A DNA stretch of 64,000 nt from CAZOVB01 sp046541415 (lineage in GTDB: Bacteria; Planctomycetota; Phycisphaerae; SM23-33): assembly GCA_046541415.1 (NCBI GenBank), contig JBKHDI010000011.1, positions 1-64,000 on the forward strand. The letters run 5' to 3'. Every line of letters starts with the position of its first letter. The stretch's first letter is position 1. The notes beneath the pieces are model-generated. The model did not search any database. It saw nothing but the letters and a program-made list of their open reading frames with translations, and was not told the origin of the DNA. This document shows, piece after piece, positions 8,958 to 17,403 of this stretch. Made by a program: the position numbers and the translations under genes.

Positions 8958-10706
8958 ATGAACGTTGTGCACGTGACCCATGAGGCGGTAGAGAAGATCG
9001 GCGGCATCGGCGCGGTTATCGCGGGCCTTGTCACGGCCGAGAAGTACATACAGACGGTCAACCGGACGATCCTGGTCGGCCCGCTGCTGAACACCGACAA
9101 CCCCGGCGAGAAGCGCCTCGGCGAGCACGGCAGGCTGATCTACTCCTCGCTGGACCAGAAGCAGCCGGCCGAGTGGACCGAGAAGTTCAGCCCGATCGAG
9201 CGGACGTACGATGTGGGGATCATCTACGGCACGCGGAAGATCGATGAGCCCTGCGGGGGCAATGAAGTCGAGGTCGAGGTGCTGCTGGTGGACGTCTTCC
9301 ACGCCAACCAGGCGCGGCTGAACCTGTTCAAGGGCGAGCTGTTCAGCAAATTCGGCGTGCCCAGCCACGACTTCCAGAACGTCTGGGAGTACGAGCAGTA
9401 CGTCCGCCTGGCCGAACCGGCGATGGAGGCCTTGGCGGCCATTGGCTGCGACCATGGTGAGGACGTGCTTCTGCTGAGCCACGAGTACATGGGGATGCCC
9501 ACGGCGCTGAAGGCGATCCTGGACGGGCGGCCGAACCTCAAGACAGTCTTCTACGCCCACGAGGTCGCGTCGGTCCGGCCGATTGTGGAAAAGGCCGAAG
9601 GCCACGACACGATGTTTTACAACGTCCTGGAGGCCGGCCAGTCCCAGGGGCAATACCTCGAGGAGATCTTCCCCACCGTGCATGCGAACTTCAAACACCC
9701 GCTGGTCAAGGCGGCGCGGTACTGCGACCACGTTTTTGCGGTGGGCGATTTCATTGTCGATGAGCTGCGGTTCCTCGATCGCCACTTCCAGACGACGGAG
9801 ATCGACCTGGTGTACAACGGCATCCCTGCCCAGTCGGTGACGCTGGAAGAGCGGCTGGCCAGCAAGCAGCGGATGGTCGATTACGCCGAGCGCCTGGTGG
9901 GCTGGCGGCCTGACTGGATATTCTCGCACGTGGCCAGGCCCGTGCTGAGCAAAGGCATCTGGCGGGACCTCCGCGTGCTGCACGAGATGGAGGAGGGTCT
10001 GACCGAGCGGGATGAACGCGTGGTTTACTTCATGCTCGGCACGCTTGGCGGGCAGCGTCGCCCGCAGGACATCCGCCAGATGGAGCGGGTCTACGGCTGG
10101 CCCGTGGCCCACGAGCGGGGCTACCCCGATCTCTGCGGCGGGGAAGAGATCCTCGGCGACATGTTCGACGCCTTCAACGCCGAGCACGAGCGGTCGCGGG
10201 TCGTGCTGGTCAACCAGTGGGACTGGAACCGCCAGTTCTGCGGCGAACGGATGCCCGAGGAGATGACCTTCCGCGACATCCGTGCGGGAGTCGATCTGGA
10301 GTTCGGCCTGAGCGTGTACGAGCCATACGGCATCAGCCAGTTCGAGGCCTTGAGCTTCGGGGCGCTTTGTGTCGTTTCAAATGTGTGTGGATGCATGGGG
10401 TATGCCCGCAAGGCCATGGCGGCCGGCAAGGAGGAGTACGATAACGTCATCGAGGGCAATTTCCTGCATGTTGAGGAAAACCTCAATATAGATGCCTTGT
10501 TGAACCTGTCGATATCGCAGCGTGACCGGGTCGAATCGACCGAGGGTCGCCGCCTGGCCGGGCTGATTTTGCATCGCCTGGCGCGGGATGAGAAGACCAT
10601 CCAGCGCCGGATCGAGACCGGCTACGAACTGGCCGGGCGGATGAGCTGGGAAGATGTGATGGAAGGCTATTTCCTGCCAAGTCTTGGCAGGGCGGCGGCA
10701 CATTGA
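8958..10706 (+). CDS. GT-B glycosyltransferase (glycogen synthase-like)
   Basis: A 582-residue retaining GT-B enzyme. The N-terminal domain begins MNVVHVTHEAVEKIGGIG, the acceptor/nucleotide loop of glycogen and starch synthases, followed by VLLLSHEYMG and FYAHEV. The C-terminal domain carries FGLSVYEPYGISQFEALSFG, matching the E-x7-E donor-sugar motif of GT4/GT5/GT3 enzymes. Gene length is in the range of eukaryote-like glycogen synthases. The start chosen has AAGGAAAGAG 7 bases upstream; a 35-codon upstream extension lacks such a site. It probably makes a storage or surface glucan, but donor and acceptor are not determinable from sequence. Confidence 0.8.
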   Translation: MNVVHVTHEAVEKIGGIGAVIAGLVTAEKYIQTVNRTILVGPLLNTDNPGEKRLGEHGRLIYSSLDQKQPAEWTEKFSPIERTYDVGIIYGTRKIDEPCGGNEVEVEVLLVDVFHANQARLNLFKGELFSKFGVPSHDFQNVWEYEQYVRLAEPAMEALAAIGCDHGEDVLLLSHEYMGMPTALKAILDGRPNLKTVFYAHEVASVRPIVEKAEGHDTMFYNVLEAGQSQGQYLEEIFPTVHANFKHPLVKAARYCDHVFAVGDFIVDELRFLDRHFQTTEIDLVYNGIPAQSVTLEERLASKQRMVDYAERLVGWRPDWIFSHVARPVLSKGIWRDLRVLHEMEEGLTERDERVVYFMLGTLGGQRRPQDIRQMERVYGWPVAHERGYPDLCGGEEILGDMFDAFNAEHERSRVVLVNQWDWNRQFCGERMPEEMTFRDIRAGVDLEFGLSVYEPYGISQFEALSFGALCVVSNVCGCMGYARKAMAAGKEEYDNVIEGNFLHVEENLNIDALLNLSISQRDRVESTEGRRLAGLILHRLARDEKTIQRRIETGYELAGRMSWEDVMEGYFLPSLGRAAAH

Positions 10707-10860
10707 TACAGTAGTGGCTGAAATCATACCGGAGCGGTGTAGTTTTGTCCCGGCGGGTCAGGCCCGATCGGGCTGCGTCGGCCTCACCGTCAGTCCGGGC
10801 CCGGGCAGGGCGAAGACAGACGACATCGACTGGTTTTCGTGGGAAGCAGGGAGTACCTAG

Positions 10861-11256
10861 ATGAAGTTGACAGCCGCAGCAGAGCTTGCAGTTCGTGGCA
10901 TGCTGGTTCTGGCTTCCAGACACGGCCAGGGGCCGACAACACTGGCGACAGTCTGTGCCGAGCGGGATCTGCCAAAGGAGTACCTGACCAAAATCTTCGC
11001 CTCGCTCAGTCGCGACGGGCTGATTACGCCCATCCGGGGCAAGGGGGGCGGCTACGTCCTGGCCCGCGATCCGAAAGCGATCACCTTGCTGAATATCATT
11101 GAGGCAGTCGAGGGGCCCATCGCCCTGAATTTCTGTCAACAGGACCCTCCTCAGTGTGAGGAAGACAACTGCCCGGTCCGCCCGGTCTGGACCGATCTGC
11201 AGGAAACGATCCGCGAAAAACTCGACGAAAAATCTTTGTCGGATTACCTCTCCTGA
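10861..11256 (+). CDS. Rrf2-family Fe-S transcription regulator (IscR-like)
   Basis: A 131-residue Rrf2 protein: winged helix at residues 1-60 (KLTAAAELAVRGM, then KEYLTKIFASLSRDGLI, GKGGGYVLAR), dimer helix, and a cluster of three cysteines, Cys92, Cys99 and Cys104, at almost the positions of the IscR [2Fe-2S] ligands (92, 98, 104 in E. coli). It should therefore sense an iron-sulfur cluster or redox/NO. GGGAG lies 8 bases before the ATG. No isc/suf genes are adjacent, so its targets are unknown; the long non-coding region downstream is a candidate. Confidence 0.9.
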   Translation: MKLTAAAELAVRGMLVLASRHGQGPTTLATVCAERDLPKEYLTKIFASLSRDGLITPIRGKGGGYVLARDPKAITLLNIIEAVEGPIALNFCQQDPPQCEEDNCPVRPVWTDLQETIREKLDEKSLSDYLS

Positions 11257-11983
11257 AGGCTCGCTCCAACCCGTGAGGGGGCAAGCAGTACCTCGCAAAA
11301 ACAGGAATACTATCCCTGACTCCGCGCAGAGTCGCTCGCAATTCTCCGAATAAAAATAAACTTCTACTTGGGTCGAAGTCCTTTCTTTCCGATCAACATA
11401 TACGTAGGTTTTCGTAATGGTTGGGTGCTGCGCGGGTATTCTGCTCAAGTGGATCTGCACTCGAACCGACAGAGTCAAAGACCGAAGAGACAGCGGTCCC
11501 GGCGGTACGCCGCCGGATGCATTTGACAACGCGGTTCCGCAGCGGATCTGTAAAGCAGACGCAACGCCAGATGTCGCCATTACAGAACGGATCCAGCTAT
11601 TGCGGCGGGACGCAGGACGAGCTCGGCCTCTGTAGCCCATTGGCGTGGGTGTCTGTGAGCCGGGCAGAGCATGCGTTCCGCCGTCTCTTTGGGCCAACCT
11701 GAATCTACAGGGCGGACATCGGCGCGGTTTTCGTGCCGTAAATGAATATCGGGTTACTGTTTCACAGACAAAACGCCAAACGGGGATCCTCGGATCCCCG
11801 TAGAATCACAGGGACAGTAGCCCCGGAATCAAAGGCCGGAGCTCGACCATCCGTTGAGCCGCTTGCGACTTTCCTGTCGCAGTTCTTCCGGACGATTTCG
11901 GGGGTCTGTCTGGCCAGTTCGGCCGGCGAAACAGTTTCCTGGCAGCAGCATCCCCTGCGCGCCGAGCGGGGAAAGGAGATGCC
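11257..11983. other. 727-base non-coding region
   Basis: No credible gene on either strand; the long antisense frame lacks a family, start site and normal codon bias. There is an AT-rich island near 11340-11420 that could hold promoters, several short imperfect hairpins, and a perfect hairpin at 11780-11801. It may carry promoter and leader RNA for the chemosensory block that follows. Confidence 0.5.
11780..11801. repeat. Perfect inverted repeat
   Basis: A near-perfect palindrome, ACGGGGATC-CTCG-GATCCCCGT, 180 bases upstream of the signalling block. No T-run follows, so it is not a standard terminator; it may be a protein-binding site or an RNA hairpin in a leader. Confidence 0.6.
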
Positions 11984-12457
11984 ATGTCGTCACAGAAACT
12001 GCAGCCGGACCAACTGACCGCGGGGGACCTGCTTCGCCTGGCCAACCAGACCAGCGCAAGCTTGACCTGGCAGGCCGAGAGACTCCAGGACTCCATCGGC
12101 CGGATCAGGAAAAGCATCGGGCGGGGCCAATCGGTTCCCGAAGCGATGCTCATGGGGGCCTGCGAGGCCCTCGGCCGGGAGGTAGAGCTCTGGCGGAGCA
12201 TGGCACGAAGAATCCAGGAGCTTTCCCGACCTCTGCAGAAAGGCCATGATCCCGGAAGCCCGGACCTGCGGAGAGCTTCGGAACGATTACTCGCCTTCTG
12301 CCAGTCCGGCCGCGAGCAGATCCTCTCTCAAGTCCAGACCGCCCTGCGGTTGCGCGACGTGTTCCGTCAGTTTCGGGCCACTGACTGCCTCTGGGAATCT
12401 CAACCCACCCATTCGCTTTCTTACCCTGATTCGCTTACTCATCACCATCACCTTTGA
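11984..12457 (+). CDS. Helical protein of unknown function upstream of chemoreceptor
   Basis: A 157-residue soluble protein, start supported by AAAGGAGA 5 bases before the ATG. It is mostly helical and polar (LTAGDLLRLANQTSASLTWQ; REQILSQVQTALRLRDVF) with likely coiled-coil segments and a His-rich tail (THHHHL). I do not recognise a family. It ends 11 bases before the chemoreceptor ATG, so the two are almost surely co-transcribed. It may be a small partner or adaptor of the receptor, but that is inference from position only. Confidence 0.65.
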   Translation: MSSQKLQPDQLTAGDLLRLANQTSASLTWQAERLQDSIGRIRKSIGRGQSVPEAMLMGACEALGREVELWRSMARRIQELSRPLQKGHDPGSPDLRRASERLLAFCQSGREQILSQVQTALRLRDVFRQFRATDCLWESQPTHSLSYPDSLTHHHHL

Positions 12458-12468
12458 AAGGGCACACG

Positions 12469-14445
12469 ATGACATTCAAGAACATGACCATCGGAAAACG
12501 AATCAATGCAGGATTTGCTGCAGTGTTGCTCCTGCTGGCTTTGATGGCCGGCCTGGGCCTGCACTCCATCCGGTCGCTGTCCAACGAGACCAGCGACGCC
12601 TTGGGGACCAACGAACTGGCCCAGAACCTGATGCTTCGGGAAGTGGACCACCTGAACTGGGCCGCTCGGGTCTCGGAGCTGCTGACCAACGACCAGGTCA
12701 CCTCGCTGGACATTCAGACAGACCCGCACAAGTGCGCGCTGGGCAAATGGCTGGATTCGCAAGAGCGGCAACAGGCCTGCCAGGACATTCCGGAACTGCA
12801 AAGGATCCTGTCTGAGATCGAAGCCCCGCACGCGCGGCTTCACGGAACGGCCGTGCAGATCCAGGCCCACTTCCAGCAGGCCGACAGCAAGCTCAACGAG
12901 TTCCTGCAAGCCCGCAAGGTTGACCACCTGATGTGGATGGAACAGGTAGGCCACGGGCTGCTGGACCCGAAGACGACCCGGATTGATGTACAGGCCGATC
13001 CTCGCCTGTGCTCACTGGGCGTCTGGCTGGAAGATCCCCGGACGGTCGAACTGGCAGGTCAGCACGCCGAATTGCAGAAGCTTCTGACTGCGATGGTCGC
13101 ACCGCATGAACGGCTTCACCGCAGCATCGAACAGATCAACAAGTCCCTTGCTGCCGGCGAGGCCCAGCAGGCCCGCGACCTGTTCAACAAGCAGGTCAGG
13201 CCGGATGCCGAAGCCGTTCTTGCCCAGATCGACCGGGTCATCGAGTGGAATCGCCGGCGGACCGAGGGCATGGAAAAGGCCAATCACATCTTCGTTCACC
13301 ATACCCAGCCGGAACTGGAGAGCTGTCGGAAGCTGCTGGGCGAGGCCGAGCATGTCGTCTCCGGCCGGGTCAAGAAGATCAACGAAGGCATACAGGCTTC
13401 CGCCGGCCGGACCCAGACGCTGGTACTGGGGATCTCGGTCGTCGCAGTCTGTCTGGGAATCGCCCTGGCATACTTGATCGGGCGCAGCGTCGTCAGGGGC
13501 CTCAAGCAGGTCATCGAGGCCCTTTCCGGCGGGGCCGAGCAGACGGCCTCGGCCTCCGAGCAGGTTTCCAGTGCCTCGCAGTCTCTTGCAGAAGGGGCCT
13601 CGGAGCAGGCAGCCGGCCTGGAGGAGACGACCTCCAGCGTCGAGGAGATGGCTTCGATGGTCCGCCGTAATGCCGAAAGCGCCTCCCAGGCCCGCAGCAT
13701 GGCGGACAAAGCCACACGGCAGACCGAGACGGGCATGGAATCGATGCGGAAAATGAACACCGCCATCGAGCAGATCAAGAACTCCTCGGACCAGACCGCC
13801 CGGATCGTCAAAACCATCGACGAGATCGCCTTTCAGACGAATCTGCTGGCACTGAACGCCGCCGTCGAGGCCGCCCGGGCAGGCGAGGCAGGCAAAGGCT
13901 TTGCCGTCGTCGCAGAAGAGGTCCGCAATCTGGCCCAGCGCTCGGCCGAGGCAGCGAAGAATACGGCCGTCATGATCGAAGAGGCCGTCTGCAACAGCGA
14001 CAACGGCGTGCAGATCAGCCAGCAGGTCGAGGAAAGCCTCGCCCAGATCGCACAGGCCAATGGGGATCTCAATGGCCTGATCGGCGAGATCGCCGCGGCC
14101 AGCGAAGAACAGGCTCGCGGGGCAGATCAGATCAGCAAGGCCATCACGCAGATGGACTCTGTAACGCAACGAAACGCGGCAACGGCGGAGGAATCGGCCT
14201 CTGCCGCAGAGGAACTGTCAAACCAGGCGGTCGAGATGAACGCCATGGTCCGGACCCTTTCCCGGATGGTCGGGCGGGTCGGCAGCAGCGAACGACAGCA
14301 CGGCTCGGGCGTAACAGCGGAACTCGAATGCTCGCCACGGGCCACAGGCAGGGCTGCCACGGTGCGGCCTGGGACCAGCAACTTCCCCGGCGAGTTCCGT
14401 CTTGACCCGGAAGAATCCCGGAAGGGGGGGATATCGTCGTTCTGA
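12469..14445 (+). CDS. Methyl-accepting chemotaxis protein with two periplasmic CZB zinc-binding domains
   Basis: A 658-residue chemoreceptor. TM1 is at about 12-32 and TM2 at about 316-338. Between them lie two copies of the chemoreceptor zinc-binding (CZB) pattern: His61, Cys89, His121, His125 and His153, Cys181, His213, His217, with identical spacings (28, 32, 4) and an exact 92-residue offset. CZB domains bind zinc through 3 His and 1 Cys and are usually cytoplasmic, C-terminal sensors of zinc or HOCl. Behind TM2 a full HAMP is not evident; the signalling helices follow directly, with the conserved hairpin from about residue 451 (DEIAFQTNLLALNAAVEAAR). Start ATG has AAAGGG 7 bases upstream. 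The C-terminal tail is shared with the second receptor. Confidence 0.93.
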   Translation: MTFKNMTIGKRINAGFAAVLLLLALMAGLGLHSIRSLSNETSDALGTNELAQNLMLREVDHLNWAARVSELLTNDQVTSLDIQTDPHKCALGKWLDSQERQQACQDIPELQRILSEIEAPHARLHGTAVQIQAHFQQADSKLNEFLQARKVDHLMWMEQVGHGLLDPKTTRIDVQADPRLCSLGVWLEDPRTVELAGQHAELQKLLTAMVAPHERLHRSIEQINKSLAAGEAQQARDLFNKQVRPDAEAVLAQIDRVIEWNRRRTEGMEKANHIFVHHTQPELESCRKLLGEAEHVVSGRVKKINEGIQASAGRTQTLVLGISVVAVCLGIALAYLIGRSVVRGLKQVIEALSGGAEQTASASEQVSSASQSLAEGASEQAAGLEETTSSVEEMASMVRRNAESASQARSMADKATRQTETGMESMRKMNTAIEQIKNSSDQTARIVKTIDEIAFQTNLLALNAAVEAARAGEAGKGFAVVAEEVRNLAQRSAEAAKNTAVMIEEAVCNSDNGVQISQQVEESLAQIAQANGDLNGLIGEIAAASEEQARGADQISKAITQMDSVTQRNAATAEESASAAEELSNQAVEMNAMVRTLSRMVGRVGSSERQHGSGVTAELECSPRATGRAATVRPGTSNFPGEFRLDPEESRKGGISSF

Positions 14446-14467
14446 CGGCCTGATGGGGCACGCAGAT

Positions 14468-14531
14468 CCAGGCGTCCGGGCAGAGACGCCTGGTCCGACA
14501 GGGTCCTCGATCTCGCATCGAGGGCCCTGTT
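14468..14531 (+). terminator. Two consecutive hairpins after the CZB chemoreceptor
   Basis: Stem 1 pairs CCAGGCGTC (14468) with GACGCCTGG (14485). Stem 2 is a 13-14 bp stem (14498-14511 with 14517-14530, one G-U). No strong T-run follows, so they may weaken rather than stop transcription into the histidine kinase gene, or act as mRNA 3' end stabilisers. Confidence 0.5.
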
Positions 14532-14633
14532 GCGTATTCATCCTCAGAGAAGGGGCAAAAGGATGGAATCAAAAACGCCAATTCTGGCCAAATCGGCAAA
14601 CTCGCCAATCTTGTCTCCAGGCCGTTCCGATAG

Positions 14634-16556
14634 GTGGATGTTGACCGGCTGCGCAGCCGGCGCTATCCCATTCTGCAATCGGCGACCAACGTGACGCGAG
14701 TATCGATCCGATCCAAGATCATCGTGGGCATGTCCGGTGTGGTTCTTGCCACCCTCGGGGTGCTGTGCATCGTCTGGCTGCACGTCCAGCGTCTGCAGAG
14801 CGACGCTGGCGCGATCCTGAAGCAGAAGGAATTGCTCGTCTCGGCCGTCGGCAGCATTCAGGGACAGGTTGCCCAAGCGGTCGGAGCGACGATGGAAGGG
14901 GTCCTGGCCAGCGATCCTGCCGCCCGGGGCCGGGCCGACGAGATCTGGCAGAGGCTGGACCTGCGGTTGGAGCAGACCCGAAGGCTGGCCAATGGCGGGC
15001 CCGCCGAGGAGCAGCTGGCCCTGGTGCGGGATTCTCTGAAGCTGGTCCGGGCCCATGGCCAGAGCCTGCTCGAGCTGACGGTCCAACGCGACGATCTCTG
15101 CAACCGCTTCGACCTGAGCTACAGCAGCCTGCACAACGACCTGCACGGAAGGTTGGAGCAACTGGGCCGCCACGGCCGGGACGCCGGCCCCACCGCCCGT
15201 CTGGAATCGGCCGTGGAAACGTACGCCGTCGCGATCAAGTCGCTGATGATCGGCCCTTCCGGTTCGTCACAGCGACAGCGGGTCCCGGATCTGCCCGAGC
15301 GGCTGAAGCAGCTGAATCCCGACGACCGCGGGTCCTGGCCCCCGGAGCTGCTGGATCGTGCCGAAGAGCTTGGCGCCCTGGGTAATCAGCTGCTGGCAGT
15401 CGACACGCAGCGCGACCGGATGTTGCGGAACTTCTCCAGCGGCAGCCTGGCCCTGGACCGCCGGATCGAGCAGATCCTCGTGCCGACCATCCAGGGCCGG
15501 GCCGCTCGAATCGCTGCCTTGGCCGCCAAGTACGGCCGCGAGGAGATCCTCGCCATCCTCGCCATCGGTACCTGCCTGGTCTTGCTGACCGGGCTGGTGA
15601 GCCTGCACATCACCCGGCGGATGTCCCGGGGGACCGAAGTTCTGACCGACGGGGCCCGCCGCCTGGCAGAAGGCGATTTCACTTGGCGCGTCCAGATGAC
15701 CGGCGAGGACGAGTTCGCCCAGCAGGCCCAGCGGTTCAACGAAATGGCCGAGCGTCTGGCCCTTCGCGAAGATCAGTCCCGGCAGATCCGCCTGCAACTG
15801 GGTCGAGAGGTGACGCTTCGGACCCGTCAGATCGACGAACATCGCCAGAAGCTCCAGAGCATGGCCCTGCAGCTTTCGGTCGCGGAGGACGCTTCCCGGC
15901 GCAAGATCGCATCAGACCTGCACGACCAAGTCAGCCAGACTCTCGTCGCGGCGATGACACGCCTGGACATGACGTTGCACGACGTTCCGGCGCAGCACCG
16001 GGCCCAGTTGGAAGCGGTCTACGCCATGATCGACCAGGTCCTCGGCGATGTGCGGAGCCTGACGTTCCAGCTCTGCCCGCCGATGCTCCACGACCTGGGC
16101 CTGGCCGCCGGTCTTCGCTGGCTGGCCGACCAGTACGATGGTCAGGACGACCTGGAGGTGCGATTCAGCCAGAGCGGACCGGAGCCGACACTCTCCGACC
16201 AGCAACGCAGCGACCTGTTCCGCTGCTGTCGCGAGCTGTTGATCAACGTCGCCAAACACGCCGGGGCTTCAGAGGTCTGCATGGAACTGTCCGGACGGGC
16301 CGATCGAGTGGAAATCTGCGTACGGGACAACGGCGTGGGCTTCGCCGAGCAGTCCATCGCCGCCAGTCCGGCAGTCGGAGGCTTCGGGCTTCGCGACATC
16401 CGACAACGAATAGAAATGCAGGGTGGGTCGGTATCGATCCAATCCTGCCGGGGCAACGGGGCACGGGTGAATCTCTGGATCCCGCTGGGTCAAGGGCAAT
16501 GGGCCGGCGACAACCGCAAGGAGTTTGGACATGCCTATTCAGGTTCTGCTGGCTGA
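14634..16556 (+). CDS. NarL-type sensor histidine kinase
   Basis: A 640-residue membrane kinase. TM1 is at about 28-48, a helical periplasmic sensor region of about 250 residues follows, then TM2 at about 305-327, a HAMP domain (EVLTDGARRLAEGDF), a coiled-coil, and a HisKA_3 dimerisation domain with phospho-acceptor His430 (KIASDLHDQVSQTL). The HATPase_c domain shows ELLINVAKHAGA, VRDNGVGF and GFGLRDIRQRIEMQGG. Start is uncertain: GTG at 14634 or GTG at 14691, neither with a good ribosome site. The 3' end overlaps the response regulator gene by 26 bases, indicating translational coupling. Signal sensed is unknown; position suggests input linked to the flanking chemoreceptors. Confidence 0.92.
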   Translation: MDVDRLRSRRYPILQSATNVTRVSIRSKIIVGMSGVVLATLGVLCIVWLHVQRLQSDAGAILKQKELLVSAVGSIQGQVAQAVGATMEGVLASDPAARGRADEIWQRLDLRLEQTRRLANGGPAEEQLALVRDSLKLVRAHGQSLLELTVQRDDLCNRFDLSYSSLHNDLHGRLEQLGRHGRDAGPTARLESAVETYAVAIKSLMIGPSGSSQRQRVPDLPERLKQLNPDDRGSWPPELLDRAEELGALGNQLLAVDTQRDRMLRNFSSGSLALDRRIEQILVPTIQGRAARIAALAAKYGREEILAILAIGTCLVLLTGLVSLHITRRMSRGTEVLTDGARRLAEGDFTWRVQMTGEDEFAQQAQRFNEMAERLALREDQSRQIRLQLGREVTLRTRQIDEHRQKLQSMALQLSVAEDASRRKIASDLHDQVSQTLVAAMTRLDMTLHDVPAQHRAQLEAVYAMIDQVLGDVRSLTFQLCPPMLHDLGLAAGLRWLADQYDGQDDLEVRFSQSGPEPTLSDQQRSDLFRCCRELLINVAKHAGASEVCMELSGRADRVEICVRDNGVGFAEQSIAASPAVGGFGLRDIRQRIEMQGGSVSIQSCRGNGARVNLWIPLGQGQWAGDNRKEFGHAYSGSAG

Positions 16557-17187
16557 TGACCACCGGATGTGTCGCGACGGGTTCGCCGCCCTGATCGCCC
16601 AACAGGGGGATATGAACGTTGTGGCCGAGGCCAGCAACGGGCTGGAGGCGCTGGAGATGGTAGGCCACGCCCGTCCTGACATCGTCATCATGGACGTTGC
16701 CATGCCGGAGATGAACGGCATAGAGGCGGCTGAGAGAATCGCCCTGGAGCACCCGGGCATCCGCCTGATCGCCCTGTCGATGCACGCCGATCGCCAGTAC
16801 GTCGCGCGGATGCTCGAAGCCGGGGCACGGGGGTACCTGCTCAAGAACAGCGCCTCACGCGAGTTGATCGAGGCGATCCGCGCGGTCTCCGCGGGCAGGA
16901 CGTATATCACCCAGTCGCTGATGAAGGTGGTCGTCGATGCCTGCGTCCAAGGCCGGTTCGAGGGTCGCCACGGCGAGGACGCACCCGGCCTCAGCGCCCG
17001 GGAAGAGCAGATCCTTCGCCTCGTCACCGAGGGACTTTCCAGCCGCGACATCGCCTCCCGTCTGGAGATTTCTATCCGGACCGTCGACGCCCATCGCCAG
17101 CGGGTAATGCAGAAGCTGGGGATCGAGTCGATTGCCGGGCTGACCAAATACGCCATCCGTCAGGGCCTGACCACGCTTCAGATGTAG
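16531..17187 (+). CDS. NarL/FixJ-family response regulator
   Basis: A 218-residue regulator with a receiver domain (acidic pair Asp9-Asp10, phospho-acceptor Asp55 in VIMDVAMPE, Lys in YLLKNS) and a C-terminal LuxR-type HTH (LSAREEQILRLVTEGLSS, then ISIRTVDAHRQRVMQKLG). ATG at 16531 is chosen because AAGGAG lies 7 bases before it. It overlaps the end of the cognate histidine kinase gene and almost certainly receives phosphate from it. Targets are unknown. Confidence 0.95.
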   Translation: MPIQVLLADDHRMCRDGFAALIAQQGDMNVVAEASNGLEALEMVGHARPDIVIMDVAMPEMNGIEAAERIALEHPGIRLIALSMHADRQYVARMLEAGARGYLLKNSASRELIEAIRAVSAGRTYITQSLMKVVVDACVQGRFEGRHGEDAPGLSAREEQILRLVTEGLSSRDIASRLEISIRTVDAHRQRVMQKLGIESIAGLTKYAIRQGLTTLQM

Positions 17188-17403
17188 GCCATCAGGAAAA
17201 TTACGTATGCTAATCCCGCATATGTTAAATGAGGGAAAACTGTTCCTTATCAGGATTCCCGGAATACCGATAACGACACTGGGCCGGGCCCGGGCTTTGG
17301 CCGCGGAAGCAGCAATCCCAGGCCTGTAGAGGGGTCTTCGCGAACTACGCGAGGCTGGTACGTAAGGCAGAGAATCGAAGTCTCACCAGGAAAGGGTAGC
17401 TGA

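Noticed and set aside
10483..11697. 404-codon minus-strand frame across the Rrf2 gene and the non-coding region
   Set aside because: No family, start site or normal codon use; partly antisense to a clear Rrf2 gene.
17262..17270. CCGATAA resembling a sigma28 -10 box upstream of the second chemoreceptor
   Set aside because: No TAAA-type -35 box at the required distance.
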